From Spartobacteria bacterium (GTDB taxonomy: Bacteria; Verrucomicrobiota; Verrucomicrobiia; Chthoniobacterales; UBA10450): 64,000 nucleotides of DNA. The stretch's first letter is position 1, and each line of letters begins with the position of its first letter. The position numbers were made by a program, and so were the translations under genes. Positions 6,800 to 15,217 of the stretch are shown here, piece after piece. Where the stretch lies: NCBI GenBank assembly GCA_003134765.1, contig PLCM01000018.1, positions 1 through 64,000 of the forward strand. The letters are read 5' to 3'. The notes below the pieces were generated by a model that had not been told where the DNA came from, searched no databases, and worked only from the letters and a program-made list of their open reading frames with translations.

Positions 6800-8017
6800 G
6801 TGTCATTTAAAGATTTTGGCCTGTCGCCGGAAGTCGTCCGCGGGACCCAGGCGATGGGCTTCACGGAGCCCACTCCGATTCAGCTTCGGGCTTTCCCAAT
6901 TGTCCTTGCCGGGAAGGACCTGATCGGTACCGCGCAGACCGGGACGGGCAAGACGGCTGCTTTCGCGCTTCCCATTCTCACCCTGCTCGCGAAGCACGGC
7001 AATTTTCGTTGTCTCATCCTGGAGCCGACGCGCGAATTGGCCGCCCAGGTCGAAACCGCTTTCCGCGATTACGGCCGTTTCACCGACTTGCGCGTGTCCG
7101 TGGTCCATGGCGGCGTCGGCTACGGCAAGCAGCGCGAAGAGGCTGCGCGCGGCGTGGACATCGTCACAGCGACTCCCGGCCGCCTGCTTGATTTGCTCGA
7201 GCAGGGCTCGCTCAACTTTCGCCACATCAAGATCCTGGTCCTCGATGAAGTCGATCGCATGCTCGATATGGGTTTTCTCCCGGACGTGCGCCGGATCGTT
7301 GAGCAGATTTCCACCGACCGCCAGACGTTGCTGTTTTCCGCGACCTTGCCGCCCGAAATTGAACGGCTGGCCGCGTGGGTTCTGCGCGAACCTGAGCTCG
7401 TCGAGATTGGGGCCCGTCGTTCTCCGGCCGAGACCGTCACCCATGCCGTTTATCCCGTGGCCGCGGAGCAGAAATTTGATTTGCTCATGGCGCTGCTCGA
7501 ACGCACCAATTTCGATAGCGCCCTCATTTTCAGCCGGACAAAGCACGGCGCCGATAAAATCGCGGTGAAACTAAAGTCGGGAAAGCATTCTGTCGCCGTC
7601 ATGCATTCGAACCGGACCCAGCGCGAGCGGGTCGAGGCGCTCGAGGGTTTCAAGAGCGGCAAGTACGAGATCATGGTCGCGACCGATATCGCCGCCCGCG
7701 GAATCGACATCGCGGGCGTGAGCCACGTCATCAATTACGATGTGCCGGAACATCCTGAGGATTACGTGCATCGCATCGGGCGGACCGGCCGCGCCCAGAA
7801 CGTGGGTGATGCCTTTACCCTCATGAATGGCGAAGAGCTGGCTTCATTGCACTCCATCGAACGCTTCATGGGGCAAAAAATTCCCCGATTGAAATTGGAC
7901 GGTTTTCCCTATCTCTACACCGCGCTGTTCGAGCCGGAGTCGAGTGAAGGCGGCAAGCGATCGATTGGCGGTGGCCGCACTCATCGCGGCTATTCGTTCG
8001 GCCGGCGGCGACGGTAA
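6800..8017 (+). CDS. rhlE: DEAD-box ATP-dependent RNA helicase, RhlE-like
   Basis: 405 residues from a GTG. All core motifs are present: Q motif (FTEPTPIQ), motif I AQTGTGKTA, Ia PTRELA, Ib TPGRL, II, III SAT, then in domain 2 ARGIDI and HRIGRTGR. Motif II reads DEVD (VLDEVDRMLDMGF), not DEAD; the catalytic D-E pair is kept. The tail is short and ends in Gly/Arg residues (GGKRSIGGGRTHRGYSFGRR), as in RhlE proteins, likely for RNA binding. Role probably in ribosome assembly or mRNA turnover. Confidence 0.93.
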   Translation: MSFKDFGLSPEVVRGTQAMGFTEPTPIQLRAFPIVLAGKDLIGTAQTGTGKTAAFALPILTLLAKHGNFRCLILEPTRELAAQVETAFRDYGRFTDLRVSVVHGGVGYGKQREEAARGVDIVTATPGRLLDLLEQGSLNFRHIKILVLDEVDRMLDMGFLPDVRRIVEQISTDRQTLLFSATLPPEIERLAAWVLREPELVEIGARRSPAETVTHAVYPVAAEQKFDLLMALLERTNFDSALIFSRTKHGADKIAVKLKSGKHSVAVMHSNRTQRERVEALEGFKSGKYEIMVATDIAARGIDIAGVSHVINYDVPEHPEDYVHRIGRTGRAQNVGDAFTLMNGEELASLHSIERFMGQKIPRLKLDGFPYLYTALFEPESSEGGKRSIGGGRTHRGYSFGRRRR

Positions 8018-8024
8018 TCGTTTC

Positions 8025-8051
8025 TGGAGAGACGGGCTCTGTCCGGTCCCA
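8025..8051. repeat. Half-element inverted relative to 10118-10144
   Basis: These 27 bp match the reverse complement of 10118-10144 at 25 positions (core gacgggctctgtcc). The pair therefore brackets the S9 peptidase gene in inverted orientation. It lies between the helicase stop and the peptidase start. Confidence 0.65.
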
Positions 8052-8073
8052 TTCATCGAGAACTCTGAACGTT

Positions 8074-10113
8074 ATGAACTACCGACCGCTTCGCTTCTGC
8101 CTCCTTGCTCTCTCCGTGACCACTTCCGCGCTGGCGGATCCTCCGCGCACGTTGAAACCCGAAGACTGGGCCGCGTTGCGGGAAGTGGATGAACCGAACA
8201 TTTCGCCCGACGGCAACCTCATCGCCTACGTCGTCAAGGTCGCCGACATGGAGAAAGACAAGCGACCCGGCAATCTCTGGCTCGCGAAATGGGACGGCTC
8301 GGAAAACCGTGCCCTGACTTTCGGAATCAAAGGCCAGAAACATCCACGGTGGAGCCCGGACGGAAAATGGATTGCCTTCCTCTCGGGCCGCGAGGACGAC
8401 AACGAGAACGACCAACTCTGGATTCTTCCGATCGCGGGCGGCGAAGCGGAGAAAATCACCGACGCGAAGGGTGGGGTGGACGATTTCGCCTGGGCGCCCG
8501 ATTCGAAACGGATCGCGCTCGTGGTTCACGATCCCGATCCGCGCGAGCCCGAGAAAAAAGAGAAGGAAAAGAAAACAGTGCCGCCGCTGGTGATCGACCG
8601 CCTCTTCTTCAAGAAGGACATGGACGGTTATCTGACCGAGCGCTATTCACACCTGCAATTGCTCGATCTCACATCCCGCAAGATCGAGCCGCTCACTTCC
8701 GGCAAACACGACGACCTCTGGCCCGCCTGGTCGCCGGATGGGAAAGAGATCGCTTTTGTCACGAAACGTGGCGACGACCCGGACCGGACGGAAAACTGGG
8801 ACGTGTGGGTGATCGGCGCGGAACCGGGCGCGAAGGAGCGCCAGCTCACTACTTCGCCCGAAGCCGATCCGGACCCGAATTGGGACAGCGCGCCGGCCTG
8901 GAGCCCCGACGGCAAAACGATCGCGTACATCCACGGGGGCGACCCGAAGAAAATCGAATATGGGGTGCACTCGCTCGCGAGTATCCCGGCGGCAGGCGGC
9001 CAGGCGAAAGTGTTGACCGAGAAACTCGATCGGAACGTCGTTCAGCCGCATTGGGCCTCCGACGGGAAATCGATTTCGGTGATCGTCGAAGACGACGGGG
9101 CTGAATATCTCGCTCGTGTTCCTGTCGATGGCGGAGCGCTTCAGCCCGTCACAATGGGACGGCGGAAAGTCACGGCCTATGACGCCAGTCGCGACGGAAA
9201 AATCATCGTTCGTGCGAGCACGGCGGACCGGCCCTACGAGATCTTCGCCGTCGAGAAGGAAAAGCTTCGCGATGTCACGAAACGGACCGAAACCTTCACG
9301 AAGGATCTTCGGCTCGCACGGGTTGAGGAAACAAAATTCAAAAGCGCCGACGGCAGCGAGATCCACGGGTTCCTCGTGAATCCGCTTGATCCGCCCGCCG
9401 CGGGAACGAAACCGCAGGCGCTCCTCCGGCCTCACGGCGGACCGCAATCTCAATACGCCTGCGAATTTAGCTTTGAGGCTCAACTCTTCGCCGCGAACGG
9501 TTACACGGTCATCATGCCAAACCCGCGCGGTTCGACCGGCCGCGGGGAGAAATTCGCCATGGGCATCTACGCCGATTGGGGACATCGCGATGTGGAGGAT
9601 GATCTCGCCGCGGTCGATAACGCCGTCGCGCGTGGACTCGCCGATCCCGACCGTCTCGGGGTCGGGGGCTGGAGTTATGGCGGCATTTCCACGAACTACC
9701 TCATCGCGACAACGACACGCTTCAAGGCGGCCACGAGCGGCGCGTCGATTTCCAACGTCCTCGCCGGCTATGGCACCGACCAATACGTTACCGATTACGA
9801 GAACGAGCTCGGCGTGCCATGGAAAAATATCGAGACCTGGACGCGCATTTCGTACCCGTTTCTTCACGCCGACAAGATCAAGACGCCGACCCTTTTCCTC
9901 TGCGGTGAGGCGGACTTCAACGTGCCGTTGCTCAACAGCGAACAAATGTATGAAGCCTTGCGCAGCCAGGGCGTGCCTACCGAGCTCATCATTTATCCCG
10001 GCCAGAATCACGGCCTGAAAAAGCCGAGCTACATCATCGATCGCTACAAGCGCTATCTCGATTGGTACGCGAAGTGGATTCCTGGAGGGACGACCTCCGT
10101 GGCGTCCCATTAA
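8074..10113 (+). CDS. Secreted S9 family (prolyl oligopeptidase-like) peptidase
   Basis: 679 residues. Signal peptide with cleavage near SALA-DPP, so periplasmic or secreted. A WD40-like beta-propeller (about residues 35-380, repeated 'SPDGK.IAF' motifs) precedes an alpha/beta-hydrolase domain with a complete triad: S534 in GGWSYGG, D614 in GEADFNVP and H646 in GQNHG. Members cut short peptides, often as dipeptidyl or acylaminoacyl peptidases. Odd feature: the last nine residues (GGTTSVASH) and the stop codon lie within a palindromic element, so the original C-terminus may have been replaced. Confidence 0.93.
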   Translation: MNYRPLRFCLLALSVTTSALADPPRTLKPEDWAALREVDEPNISPDGNLIAYVVKVADMEKDKRPGNLWLAKWDGSENRALTFGIKGQKHPRWSPDGKWIAFLSGREDDNENDQLWILPIAGGEAEKITDAKGGVDDFAWAPDSKRIALVVHDPDPREPEKKEKEKKTVPPLVIDRLFFKKDMDGYLTERYSHLQLLDLTSRKIEPLTSGKHDDLWPAWSPDGKEIAFVTKRGDDPDRTENWDVWVIGAEPGAKERQLTTSPEADPDPNWDSAPAWSPDGKTIAYIHGGDPKKIEYGVHSLASIPAAGGQAKVLTEKLDRNVVQPHWASDGKSISVIVEDDGAEYLARVPVDGGALQPVTMGRRKVTAYDASRDGKIIVRASTADRPYEIFAVEKEKLRDVTKRTETFTKDLRLARVEETKFKSADGSEIHGFLVNPLDPPAAGTKPQALLRPHGGPQSQYACEFSFEAQLFAANGYTVIMPNPRGSTGRGEKFAMGIYADWGHRDVEDDLAAVDNAVARGLADPDRLGVGGWSYGGISTNYLIATTTRFKAATSGASISNVLAGYGTDQYVTDYENELGVPWKNIETWTRISYPFLHADKIKTPTLFLCGEADFNVPLLNSEQMYEALRSQGVPTELIIYPGQNHGLKKPSYIIDRYKRYLDWYAKWIPGGTTSVASH

Positions 10114-10144
10114 TTCTTGGGACGGGACAGAGCCCGTCCCTCCA
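10083..10144. repeat. Palindromic 'tggagggacg' element overlapping a gene 3' end
   Basis: Left arm tggagggacgacctccgtgg...tccca, right arm tgggacgggacagagcccgtccctcca; outer ends (tggagggacg / cgtccctcca) are inverted. The first half is translated as the C-terminal GGTTSVASH of the S9 peptidase, with the stop taa at 10111-10113 in the centre between the two halves. Related elements: 10857-10943 and half-copy 8025-8051. Confidence 0.75.
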
Positions 10145-10151
10145 ATTTCAT

Positions 10152-10850
10152 ATGAAAAATCAGAAAACGGCGCTGGTGACCGGCGCGAACAAAGGGATTG
10201 GCTTCGAAGTGGTGCGGCAGCTGGCGCGTCAGAGTTTTCGGGTTTTTCTCGGAGCGCGGAATGCGAAGGCCGGTCGCGAGGCTGCCGAGAAACTCAAGAG
10301 CGAAGGCGACGTCGTCTTTCTCGAGATCGACGTCTCGAGTGAGAAAAGCATTCGTGCTGCGGCCGAAGAATTCGCGCGGCAAAGCGAGCGCCTTGATGTG
10401 CTGGTTAACAACGCGGGCATTCTTCTCGATGAGGACAAGTCCGCGCTCACCATCACACCCGAAATTTTCGAAACGACGTTGCGGACCAACACGCTCGGCC
10501 CCTCGCTGGTCGCGCAGGCGTTCGCGCCGCTCCTCAAGAAAAGCAATGCACCAAAGATCGTGAATGTCTCGAGCAGCGGTGGCCAGCTCGAGGATGGCGC
10601 GGATGGCTGGGCCCCCGGTTATTGCGTTTCGAAGACGGCGCTAAACGGCGTCACGGTTCAGCTCGCCGCAGCCCTCCCGAAGTGCGCCGTGAACAGCGTC
10701 TGTCCCGGGTGGGTGCGCACCGCCATGGGCGGCGAAAACGCCACTCGCTCCGTCGGCGAAGGCGCCGCCACCATCGTCTGGCTCGCCACCGACGCCCCGC
10801 AGGATCTCACCGGCAAATTCGTCAAAGACCGCAAGGTCATTCCCTGGTGA
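10152..10850 (+). CDS. Short-chain dehydrogenase/reductase, carbonyl-reductase type
   Basis: 232 residues. Classical SDR: NAD(P) motif TGANKGIG (about residues 10-17), NNAG (about 85-88), catalytic Ser in NVSSSGG, and YCVSK (Tyr and Lys). The TGANKGIG form and the CPGWVRTAMGG segment after the active site resemble plant and animal carbonyl reductases, which are usually NADPH-dependent. An arginine after the motif (GARNAKAG) also favours NADPH. Substrate not deducible. The ATG at 10152 is used because homology begins there; the upstream open frame runs through a repeat. Confidence 0.9.
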   Translation: MKNQKTALVTGANKGIGFEVVRQLARQSFRVFLGARNAKAGREAAEKLKSEGDVVFLEIDVSSEKSIRAAAEEFARQSERLDVLVNNAGILLDEDKSALTITPEIFETTLRTNTLGPSLVAQAFAPLLKKSNAPKIVNVSSSGGQLEDGADGWAPGYCVSKTALNGVTVQLAAALPKCAVNSVCPGWVRTAMGGENATRSVGEGAATIVWLATDAPQDLTGKFVKDRKVIPW

Positions 10851-10856
10851 TTCGCT

Positions 10857-10943
10857 CGGAGGGACGTGCTTCCGCACGTCCGACTCTTTCGCTGTTCCGT
10901 GTGAAATCCCAAAATTTGGGACGTGCGGAAGCCCGTCCCTCCG
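10857..10943. repeat. Palindromic 'cggagggacgtgc' element between convergent genes
   Basis: cggagggacgtgcttccgcacgtcc opens and gggacgtgcggaagcccgtccctccg closes; each half is a hairpin and the two halves are inverted to each other around a 35-base centre. It sits between the SDR gene and the convergent VOC gene, where it could end transcription from both sides. Confidence 0.7.
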
Positions 10944-10953
10944 AAATTCGTGA

Positions 10954-11319
10954 TCAATCCGCCGAGAGAACGAAGCGGTTGCCTTCGCTGTCCTTGAACA
11001 TCGCGTATTTGCCCCACGGCTGTTTCTGCGGCGGCCCCTCGAACTCCACCCCGCGCGCCTTCAATTCTTCGTAGGTCTTGTCGATGTCATCGCACGCGTA
11101 CGACATCGGCATCATCGATCCGATCCGCTTCTCTTCACCTTCTGGCGTAAACAACACCACGCGGGTCTCGGCCTTCGGCACCCGCAATTCAATCCAGCGT
11201 TGTTTCTCATCGAACGGCTGATCCGTGATGATGGTGAACCCGAGTTTCTCCGTGTAAAAATCCAGCGCCCGGTTCTGATCCGCGACTGGAATGCTGACGA
11301 ATTTGATTTGTTTGACCAT
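10954..11319 (-). CDS. VOC superfamily (glyoxalase-like) protein
   Basis: 121 residues with two beta-alpha-beta-beta-beta modules. VSIPVADQNRALDFYTEKLG is the classical N-terminal VOC motif; PWGKYAMFKDSEGNRFVLS is the C-terminal one. The metal ligand pattern is incomplete: the first His found in true glyoxalase I is not in place (IKFVSIPV), so it is more likely a binding or unrelated dioxygenase-fold protein than glyoxalase I. Cytosolic, and apparently transcribed alone. Confidence 0.88.
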   Translation of the reverse strand: MVKQIKFVSIPVADQNRALDFYTEKLGFTIITDQPFDEKQRWIELRVPKAETRVVLFTPEGEEKRIGSMMPMSYACDDIDKTYEELKARGVEFEGPPQKQPWGKYAMFKDSEGNRFVLSAD

Positions 11320-11452
11320 GGTGAGCCGACGCTAAGTCCCCTCCCGCTCCACCGTCCAGCGCCCATCGCTCTTCGAGTGCAGAAACCGCTGTCCTTTTAT
11401 CGGTATAGCTGCTTAAACTCGTCACTCGTCACATGTCACTCATCACTTTCTG

Positions 11453-11758
11453 ATGCCTCGCTTCCGCGCAATCATTCCCATCGACGACTACGTTCTCGAC
11501 GTCCTGATGCGCGATATCGTCGGCCACGATCGCCAGCCGGCGGCGTATCTCGTTTACCTCTATCTTTACGGCCAGGCTGCGCGCGCCAAATGGAAGCCAG
11601 TGGCCGCCAGTTTGCGCGCCCTCGCCGAAACAACTGGCCTTTCGAAGAGCGCGGTCCAGACCGCGCTCGAACTCTTGCGCTGTCGCAAACTAATCGAAAC
11701 GACGAGCGCCTACTCCACGGCCATGCCGAAGCATCGGGTGCTCCGGCACTGGCGCTGA
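11453..11758 (+). CDS. Small helix-turn-helix protein
   Basis: 101 residues. The C-terminal half looks like a winged HTH: SLRALAETTGLSKSAVQTAL has the spacing of two helices and a turn, followed by LELLRCRKLIET as a wing. The N-terminal half is helical and lacks an effector domain. Probably a small DNA-binding regulator whose target is not evident; it is not next to a clear operon partner. The preceding 130 bp contain only low-complexity 'gtcactcgtcac' repeats. Confidence 0.65.
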   Translation: MPRFRAIIPIDDYVLDVLMRDIVGHDRQPAAYLVYLYLYGQAARAKWKPVAASLRALAETTGLSKSAVQTALELLRCRKLIETTSAYSTAMPKHRVLRHWR

Positions 11759-11777
11759 GTTGTTCTAACCAGTCCCG

Positions 11778-11850
11778 CTGTAGCCGCGGCGCTCAGTCGC
11801 CGCGCCGCACTTGATTCCGCCAGGTCGGCGACAGAGCGCCGCAACTACAG
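11778..11850. repeat. Palindromic 'ctgtagccgc' element, copy 2
   Basis: ctgtagccgcggcgctcagtcgccgc ... gtcggcgacagagcgccgcaactacag. Two hairpins with inverted outer ends (ctgtag / ctacag). It lies downstream of the small HTH gene and between it and the convergent 11913 gene. Confidence 0.65.
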
Positions 11851-11912
11851 CGCAAAATCGCCCGCTCGACCCGGCACCGCCGTTGAGCGGGCGCTGATCG
11901 GCGACTGTGGTT

Positions 11913-12389
11913 CTACGACTTGTCGTAAACCGCTGTACTAGTGACCTTCACGCCCTTCTCATCGGTCCAGGTCGTTGTCACGGTGCGCGTCTTGCCATCA
12001 GCGGCGATTGTCACGCTCCCGGTGACCGTGACTTTTCCGTCTTTCTTGTTCGTCATTTGGAGGGTGTCTTTCCCCGCCATCGTATAGGAGCGCATGTCCG
12101 ACATCGAATCGCCGGTCACGGCGTAATCTTTGCCGTCGAATTTGCCCGTCCATTCTGAGTGCGTGCTTTTGCCTTGGGCGTCGGTCCCGTCGACCGTCAC
12201 TTTGATCTGGTCCTCGACGGCCGTGTAAATGACGGTGTTGTTCTTGGGGGATCCCGGCGCGAGTTTGGATTTCGCCTCATTTAGTTTCCACGTGCCCATC
12301 ATCGGGTCATCGGCGGCCAGGCAGAATGCGCCTGCTGCAAGGCAAAGAATAAGGGTCAAACCAAGCGTTTTTGTTTTCATGCGGGACAT
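11913..12389 (-). CDS. Secreted small beta-rich protein, unknown function
   Basis: Up to 158 residues. Signal peptide (MKTKTLGLTLILCLAAGAFC, cleavage near CLA-ADD). The mature part starts with a lipocalin-like MMGTWKLNEAKSKLAPG and is a run of beta strands rich in Thr, Lys and Asp (SEWTGKFDGKDYAVTGDSM, then TVTTTWTDEKGVKVTS). Similar small exported proteins with a 'GTWKLN..KSK' start are frequent in Acidobacteriota and Verrucomicrobiota; none has a known role that I can name. Start at 12389 or, nine bases on, at the second ATG (12380). Confidence 0.8.
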   Translation of the reverse strand: MSRMKTKTLGLTLILCLAAGAFCLAADDPMMGTWKLNEAKSKLAPGSPKNNTVIYTAVEDQIKVTVDGTDAQGKSTHSEWTGKFDGKDYAVTGDSMSDMRSYTMAGKDTLQMTNKKDGKVTVTGSVTIAADGKTRTVTTTWTDEKGVKVTSTAVYDKS

Positions 12390-12521
12390 CCCGCCCTTTC
12401 GTTAGGCCATCGTCAACGCCGTTTTCGCAGTAATAACTGGCCACTCGGAAAATGGCCGCCGCGACCGCCGTTCTGACTTGTCACTTGTCACTCGTCACTG
12501 GTCACCTCACCATCACCCCGA

Positions 12522-13058
12522 ATGAGCGCTACCGCTGAGCCAGATGATGCCGCGCCGTTGACCGGCGAAGAACACAAACCCGATTTCCTGGGCCATCCGC
12601 GCGGGCTTTGGTTTCTCGCCTTCACCGAGGCGTGGGAACGCTTCTCCTACTACGGGATGCAAGCGCTGCTCGTCCTTTACATGGTCAAGTATCTTCTGCT
12701 GCCCGGGCACCTCGAACACGTCGCGGCCTGCGCCAGTTTCCGCCGGCTCTACGGCGGCCTCAGTGGCCAGGCTCTCGCTTCCGCCATCTTCGGCACTTAT
12801 ACCGCCAGCGTTTATCTCACTCCGATCTTTGGCGGCTTCCTCGCCGATCGCCTCCTGGGCCATGTGCCGTGTCCGCGATGCACCCACGTTATCACGCAGC
12901 CGAACGGCGTCGCGGTCATGATCGAGGCGCAGCACCAATGCATGTCCAGCCGCGGCGTGCGCAAGCAGGGGGGAACTATGATTACCTTTTCGTTCCTGGG
13001 CGAGTTTCGGGAAACTCTTTCGAGCCGCACGGAGTTCCTCGCGCTGGTGACGAGCTGA
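12522..13058 (+). pseudogene. Chimeric relic: POT peptide transporter start joined to GTP cyclohydrolase I end
   Basis: An open frame of 178 codons. Residues 1 to about 112 match the start of POT/PTR2 proton-oligopeptide transporters ([20 protein letters not shown], then [16 protein letters not shown]). Full-length members have about 450-500 residues. From about residue 125 it is the C-terminal segment of FolE, GTP cyclohydrolase I ([20 protein letters not shown], then [15 protein letters not shown]). Neither half can work: the transporter has lost most membrane helices and FolE its N-terminal two thirds. The simplest reading is a deletion that fused two neighbouring genes in frame; misassembly must be excluded. 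Confidence 0.75.
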
Positions 13059-13064
13059 CCAGCT

Positions 13065-13694
13065 TCAGCCTATTTCGAAGCAGCAGGAGGGCACCGGCTG
13101 ATGAGTGCAACGTTCCTTCACCGGCGCGCCGATCACCTGGCTGAGGAGGGATTCCGCAATGAGACAGGCTTCCGGATGGCGTCCCGTGGCCGCAGCCAGC
13201 GGACAACCGTGGCCGCGGATTAAGTGTTTCCCCTCACTCTTTTCAAAGCGGGCCGCGCCACCGAGGTCGGAGAGGATGCGGAGAGCGGCGTTAATTCGTT
13301 GCTGTCGGGTCTTGCCCTTCACTTCCGCCAAATGCTCGTTCGCCACTTTACGCCCGACCTCCCGCATCCCAGTCTTCAGTTCACTCGCGTTCAATTTTCG
13401 AGAGAGGACCGTTAGAATGAGATCGACGAGCGGGCCGTAGGCTTTTGGGAAAATCTGTTCCGCGTCGGCGGTGAGGGCATAGGTGGCGTGTGGTTTCCGG
13501 ACCCCGGGCTGGGTGCCGGATTGGTGGACGAGACCGTCGCGTTCCAGGCTGAGGAGATGGGCGCGGACCGCGTTATCGGTGAGCTGTAACGCCGCGGCCA
13601 GGTCGTTCACGGTCTGCTCACCTTTCCGCAATAACTGCAGGATCTGGCCTCGCGTGCTTTCCAAAATGCGTTTGCGCCAGCCGGAAGGTTTCAT
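13065..13694 (-). CDS. SufR-like Fe-S-sensing HTH transcriptional regulator
   Basis: 209 residues from the ATG (216 from a GTG at 13715). Winged HTH at the N-terminus (ESTRGQILQLLRKGEQTVND, then LTDNAVRAHLLSLERDGLV). The C-terminal part holds spaced cysteines (GHGCPLAAATGRHPEACLIA, KERCTHQ, SCCFEIG), the layout used by SufR-type regulators to bind an Fe-S cluster. No suf genes are near; the gene upstream on the same strand is an MFS exporter, a plausible target or partner. A TCAAAG-N4-CTTTGA palindrome about 30 bp upstream of the start may be its operator. Confidence 0.78.
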   Translation of the reverse strand: MKPSGWRKRILESTRGQILQLLRKGEQTVNDLAAALQLTDNAVRAHLLSLERDGLVHQSGTQPGVRKPHATYALTADAEQIFPKAYGPLVDLILTVLSRKLNASELKTGMREVGRKVANEHLAEVKGKTRQQRINAALRILSDLGGAARFEKSEGKHLIRGHGCPLAAATGRHPEACLIAESLLSQVIGAPVKERCTHQPVPSCCFEIG

Positions 13695-13724
13695 CGCCTC
13701 AGAATAAGGGAGCACAGCAATAAA

Positions 13725-13740
13725 TCAAAGAGAGCTTTGA
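13725..13740. promoter_or_regulatory. Candidate operator of the SufR-like regulator
   Basis: Perfect palindrome tcaaagagagctttga. Viewed as CAAA-N6-TTTG it has the arm spacing of the cyanobacterial SufR operator CAAC-N6-GTTG. On the minus strand it overlaps a possible -35 (TTTGAT) that is 17 bp from TATTCT, just before the regulator gene, as expected for autorepression. Inference only. Confidence 0.4.
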
Positions 13741-13792
13741 CTTATAAATTCGCGGACGGCTCCTTGCGCCGCCTGGGTTTAGGCCCGGAATT

Positions 13793-15058
13793 CTAGTTGG
13801 CCGCCGCCAGCTGCGCTTCGCGTTTGCGGATGACGTAGAGAGTGACGAAGGCGGCGAGGGCGCAGATCAGGGCGCCGATGGCCATGGTGGCAGGGGTGCC
13901 GAGAAAATCGGCCATGAGTCCGGCCTCCAAACTGCCGAGGGGGATCATGCCACCGAAGATCAAGGCCCAGATTCCCATGACGCGTCCACGCATTTCGTCG
14001 GGAACGATCGATTGGAGAACGGTGTTCGACGTTGAGAAATAAAGAACGACGCCGAACCCGACGATCGCGAGGAGGATCACGCCGAGATAGAGGTTCCGGG
14101 TGAAGGCAAAGAGAACGAGCGCGGTGGAGAAAATCCAGACGCCACCGAGCGCCATGGTGCGCGTGGGCAAAATGTGACCGGCGCTGGCGACGGTGAGCGC
14201 GGCGGCGAGCGCGCCGACGCCGCTGCCGGCCATGAGCAGGCCGTAGCCGTTCGCACCAAGGTGGAGAACATCGTGCGCGAACGCGGGCATGAGGACGGAA
14301 TAGGACCAGCCGAAAATTCCCACGACGGTAAACAGGGAGAGAATGGTAAGGACGCGCCGATGCCTCCAGACGTAGCGAAATCCTTCGAGCGACTGAGCGA
14401 GGGCGCCGCCACTGCTGGCGATCTGGTGTTCTTTTTTCGGCAACCGCATCATGAGCAGGCCGGCGATGACGGCTAGGAAACTGAGGCCGTCGCACAAAAA
14501 ACAGGCCGCGATGCCGATGTGCGCCATAAGGAGGCCGGCGACGGAGGGGCCGACGATGCGGGCGCAGTTGAAAGCGGAGCTGTTGAGCGAGATCGCGTTC
14601 ATCAAATCCTCGCGGCTGGTCATCTCGATCACGAATGATTGCCGCGCGGGCATGTCGAAAGCCATCGTGATTCCGCCGAGCACGGCGAGCGCGATGATTT
14701 GCCACGGCTGCACGACTTTCGTCCAGACGAGCGCGGCCATCGCGAGAGAGAGCAGCATCGAACTGATCTGGGTGCAGACGATGACGGAACGTTTCGGGTA
14801 ACGGTCAGCAATCCAGCCGCCTAAGGTGGCGAAGAGGAGCATGGGCGCGGAAGCGGCCGCGGCGACGATGCCGAGCAGCGCTTTCGATCCAGTGAGCTGA
14901 TAGACGAGCCAGCCTTGCGCGGTGGTGGTCATCCAGGTGCCGGTGAAGGAGATGAGCTGGCCGGCAAAGTAGAGCCGAAAATTCCGATGCTTGAACGCGG
15001 AGAAAGTTTTCCGGAACGAAACGCCACCCGTTGCCACGCGCCGCGGCCGGCCGGTCAT
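13793..15058 (-). CDS. MFS exporter, EntS/DHA3-like
   Basis: 421 residues from the ATG at 15058, which has a ggaag ribosome-binding site; an upstream ATG at 15124 would add residues encoded by a 'cggagatcgg' simple repeat. About 12 membrane helices. The N-terminal FSAFKHRNFRLYFAGQLISF and the loop GGWIADRYPKRSVIV are typical of the MFS_3/EntS group, which exports siderophores or drugs. DMPARQSFVIEM after helix 4 is also conserved in that group. Transcribed toward the SufR-like regulator 98 bp downstream; the two may be functionally linked. Confidence 0.88.
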   Translation of the reverse strand: MTGRPRRVATGGVSFRKTFSAFKHRNFRLYFAGQLISFTGTWMTTTAQGWLVYQLTGSKALLGIVAAAASAPMLLFATLGGWIADRYPKRSVIVCTQISSMLLSLAMAALVWTKVVQPWQIIALAVLGGITMAFDMPARQSFVIEMTSREDLMNAISLNSSAFNCARIVGPSVAGLLMAHIGIAACFLCDGLSFLAVIAGLLMMRLPKKEHQIASSGGALAQSLEGFRYVWRHRRVLTILSLFTVVGIFGWSYSVLMPAFAHDVLHLGANGYGLLMAGSGVGALAAALTVASAGHILPTRTMALGGVWIFSTALVLFAFTRNLYLGVILLAIVGFGVVLYFSTSNTVLQSIVPDEMRGRVMGIWALIFGGMIPLGSLEAGLMADFLGTPATMAIGALICALAAFVTLYVIRKREAQLAAAN

Positions 15059-15217
15059 GTCTTCCGGCACGTTCGATGTGCCGGAGGCCGGAAGTCGGAG
15101 ATCGGAGATCAGTGGGTCGGGCATGAAATGAAAAGACCGGAAAGCGGAAACCGGAGACCGGAAAGGGGGAACATCGGCGGTCGGAGCGCCTCTTCAAATC
15201 CTCTGATTGAAAGCAAT

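Noticed and set aside
8647..10110. 487-codon open frame on the minus strand opposite the S9 peptidase
   Set aside because: Shadow frame of high-GC coding DNA: no family motifs, no ribosome-binding site, and the plus strand encodes a complete enzyme with catalytic triad.
8025..10144. Composite transposon carrying the S9 peptidase
   Set aside because: Inverted repeats are present but there is no transposase or direct-repeat evidence, and the same element family occurs singly at 10857. Kept only as an observation.
10954..11319. True lactoylglutathione lyase (GloA)
   Set aside because: VOC fold is clear but the metal-ligand pattern of GloA is not complete.
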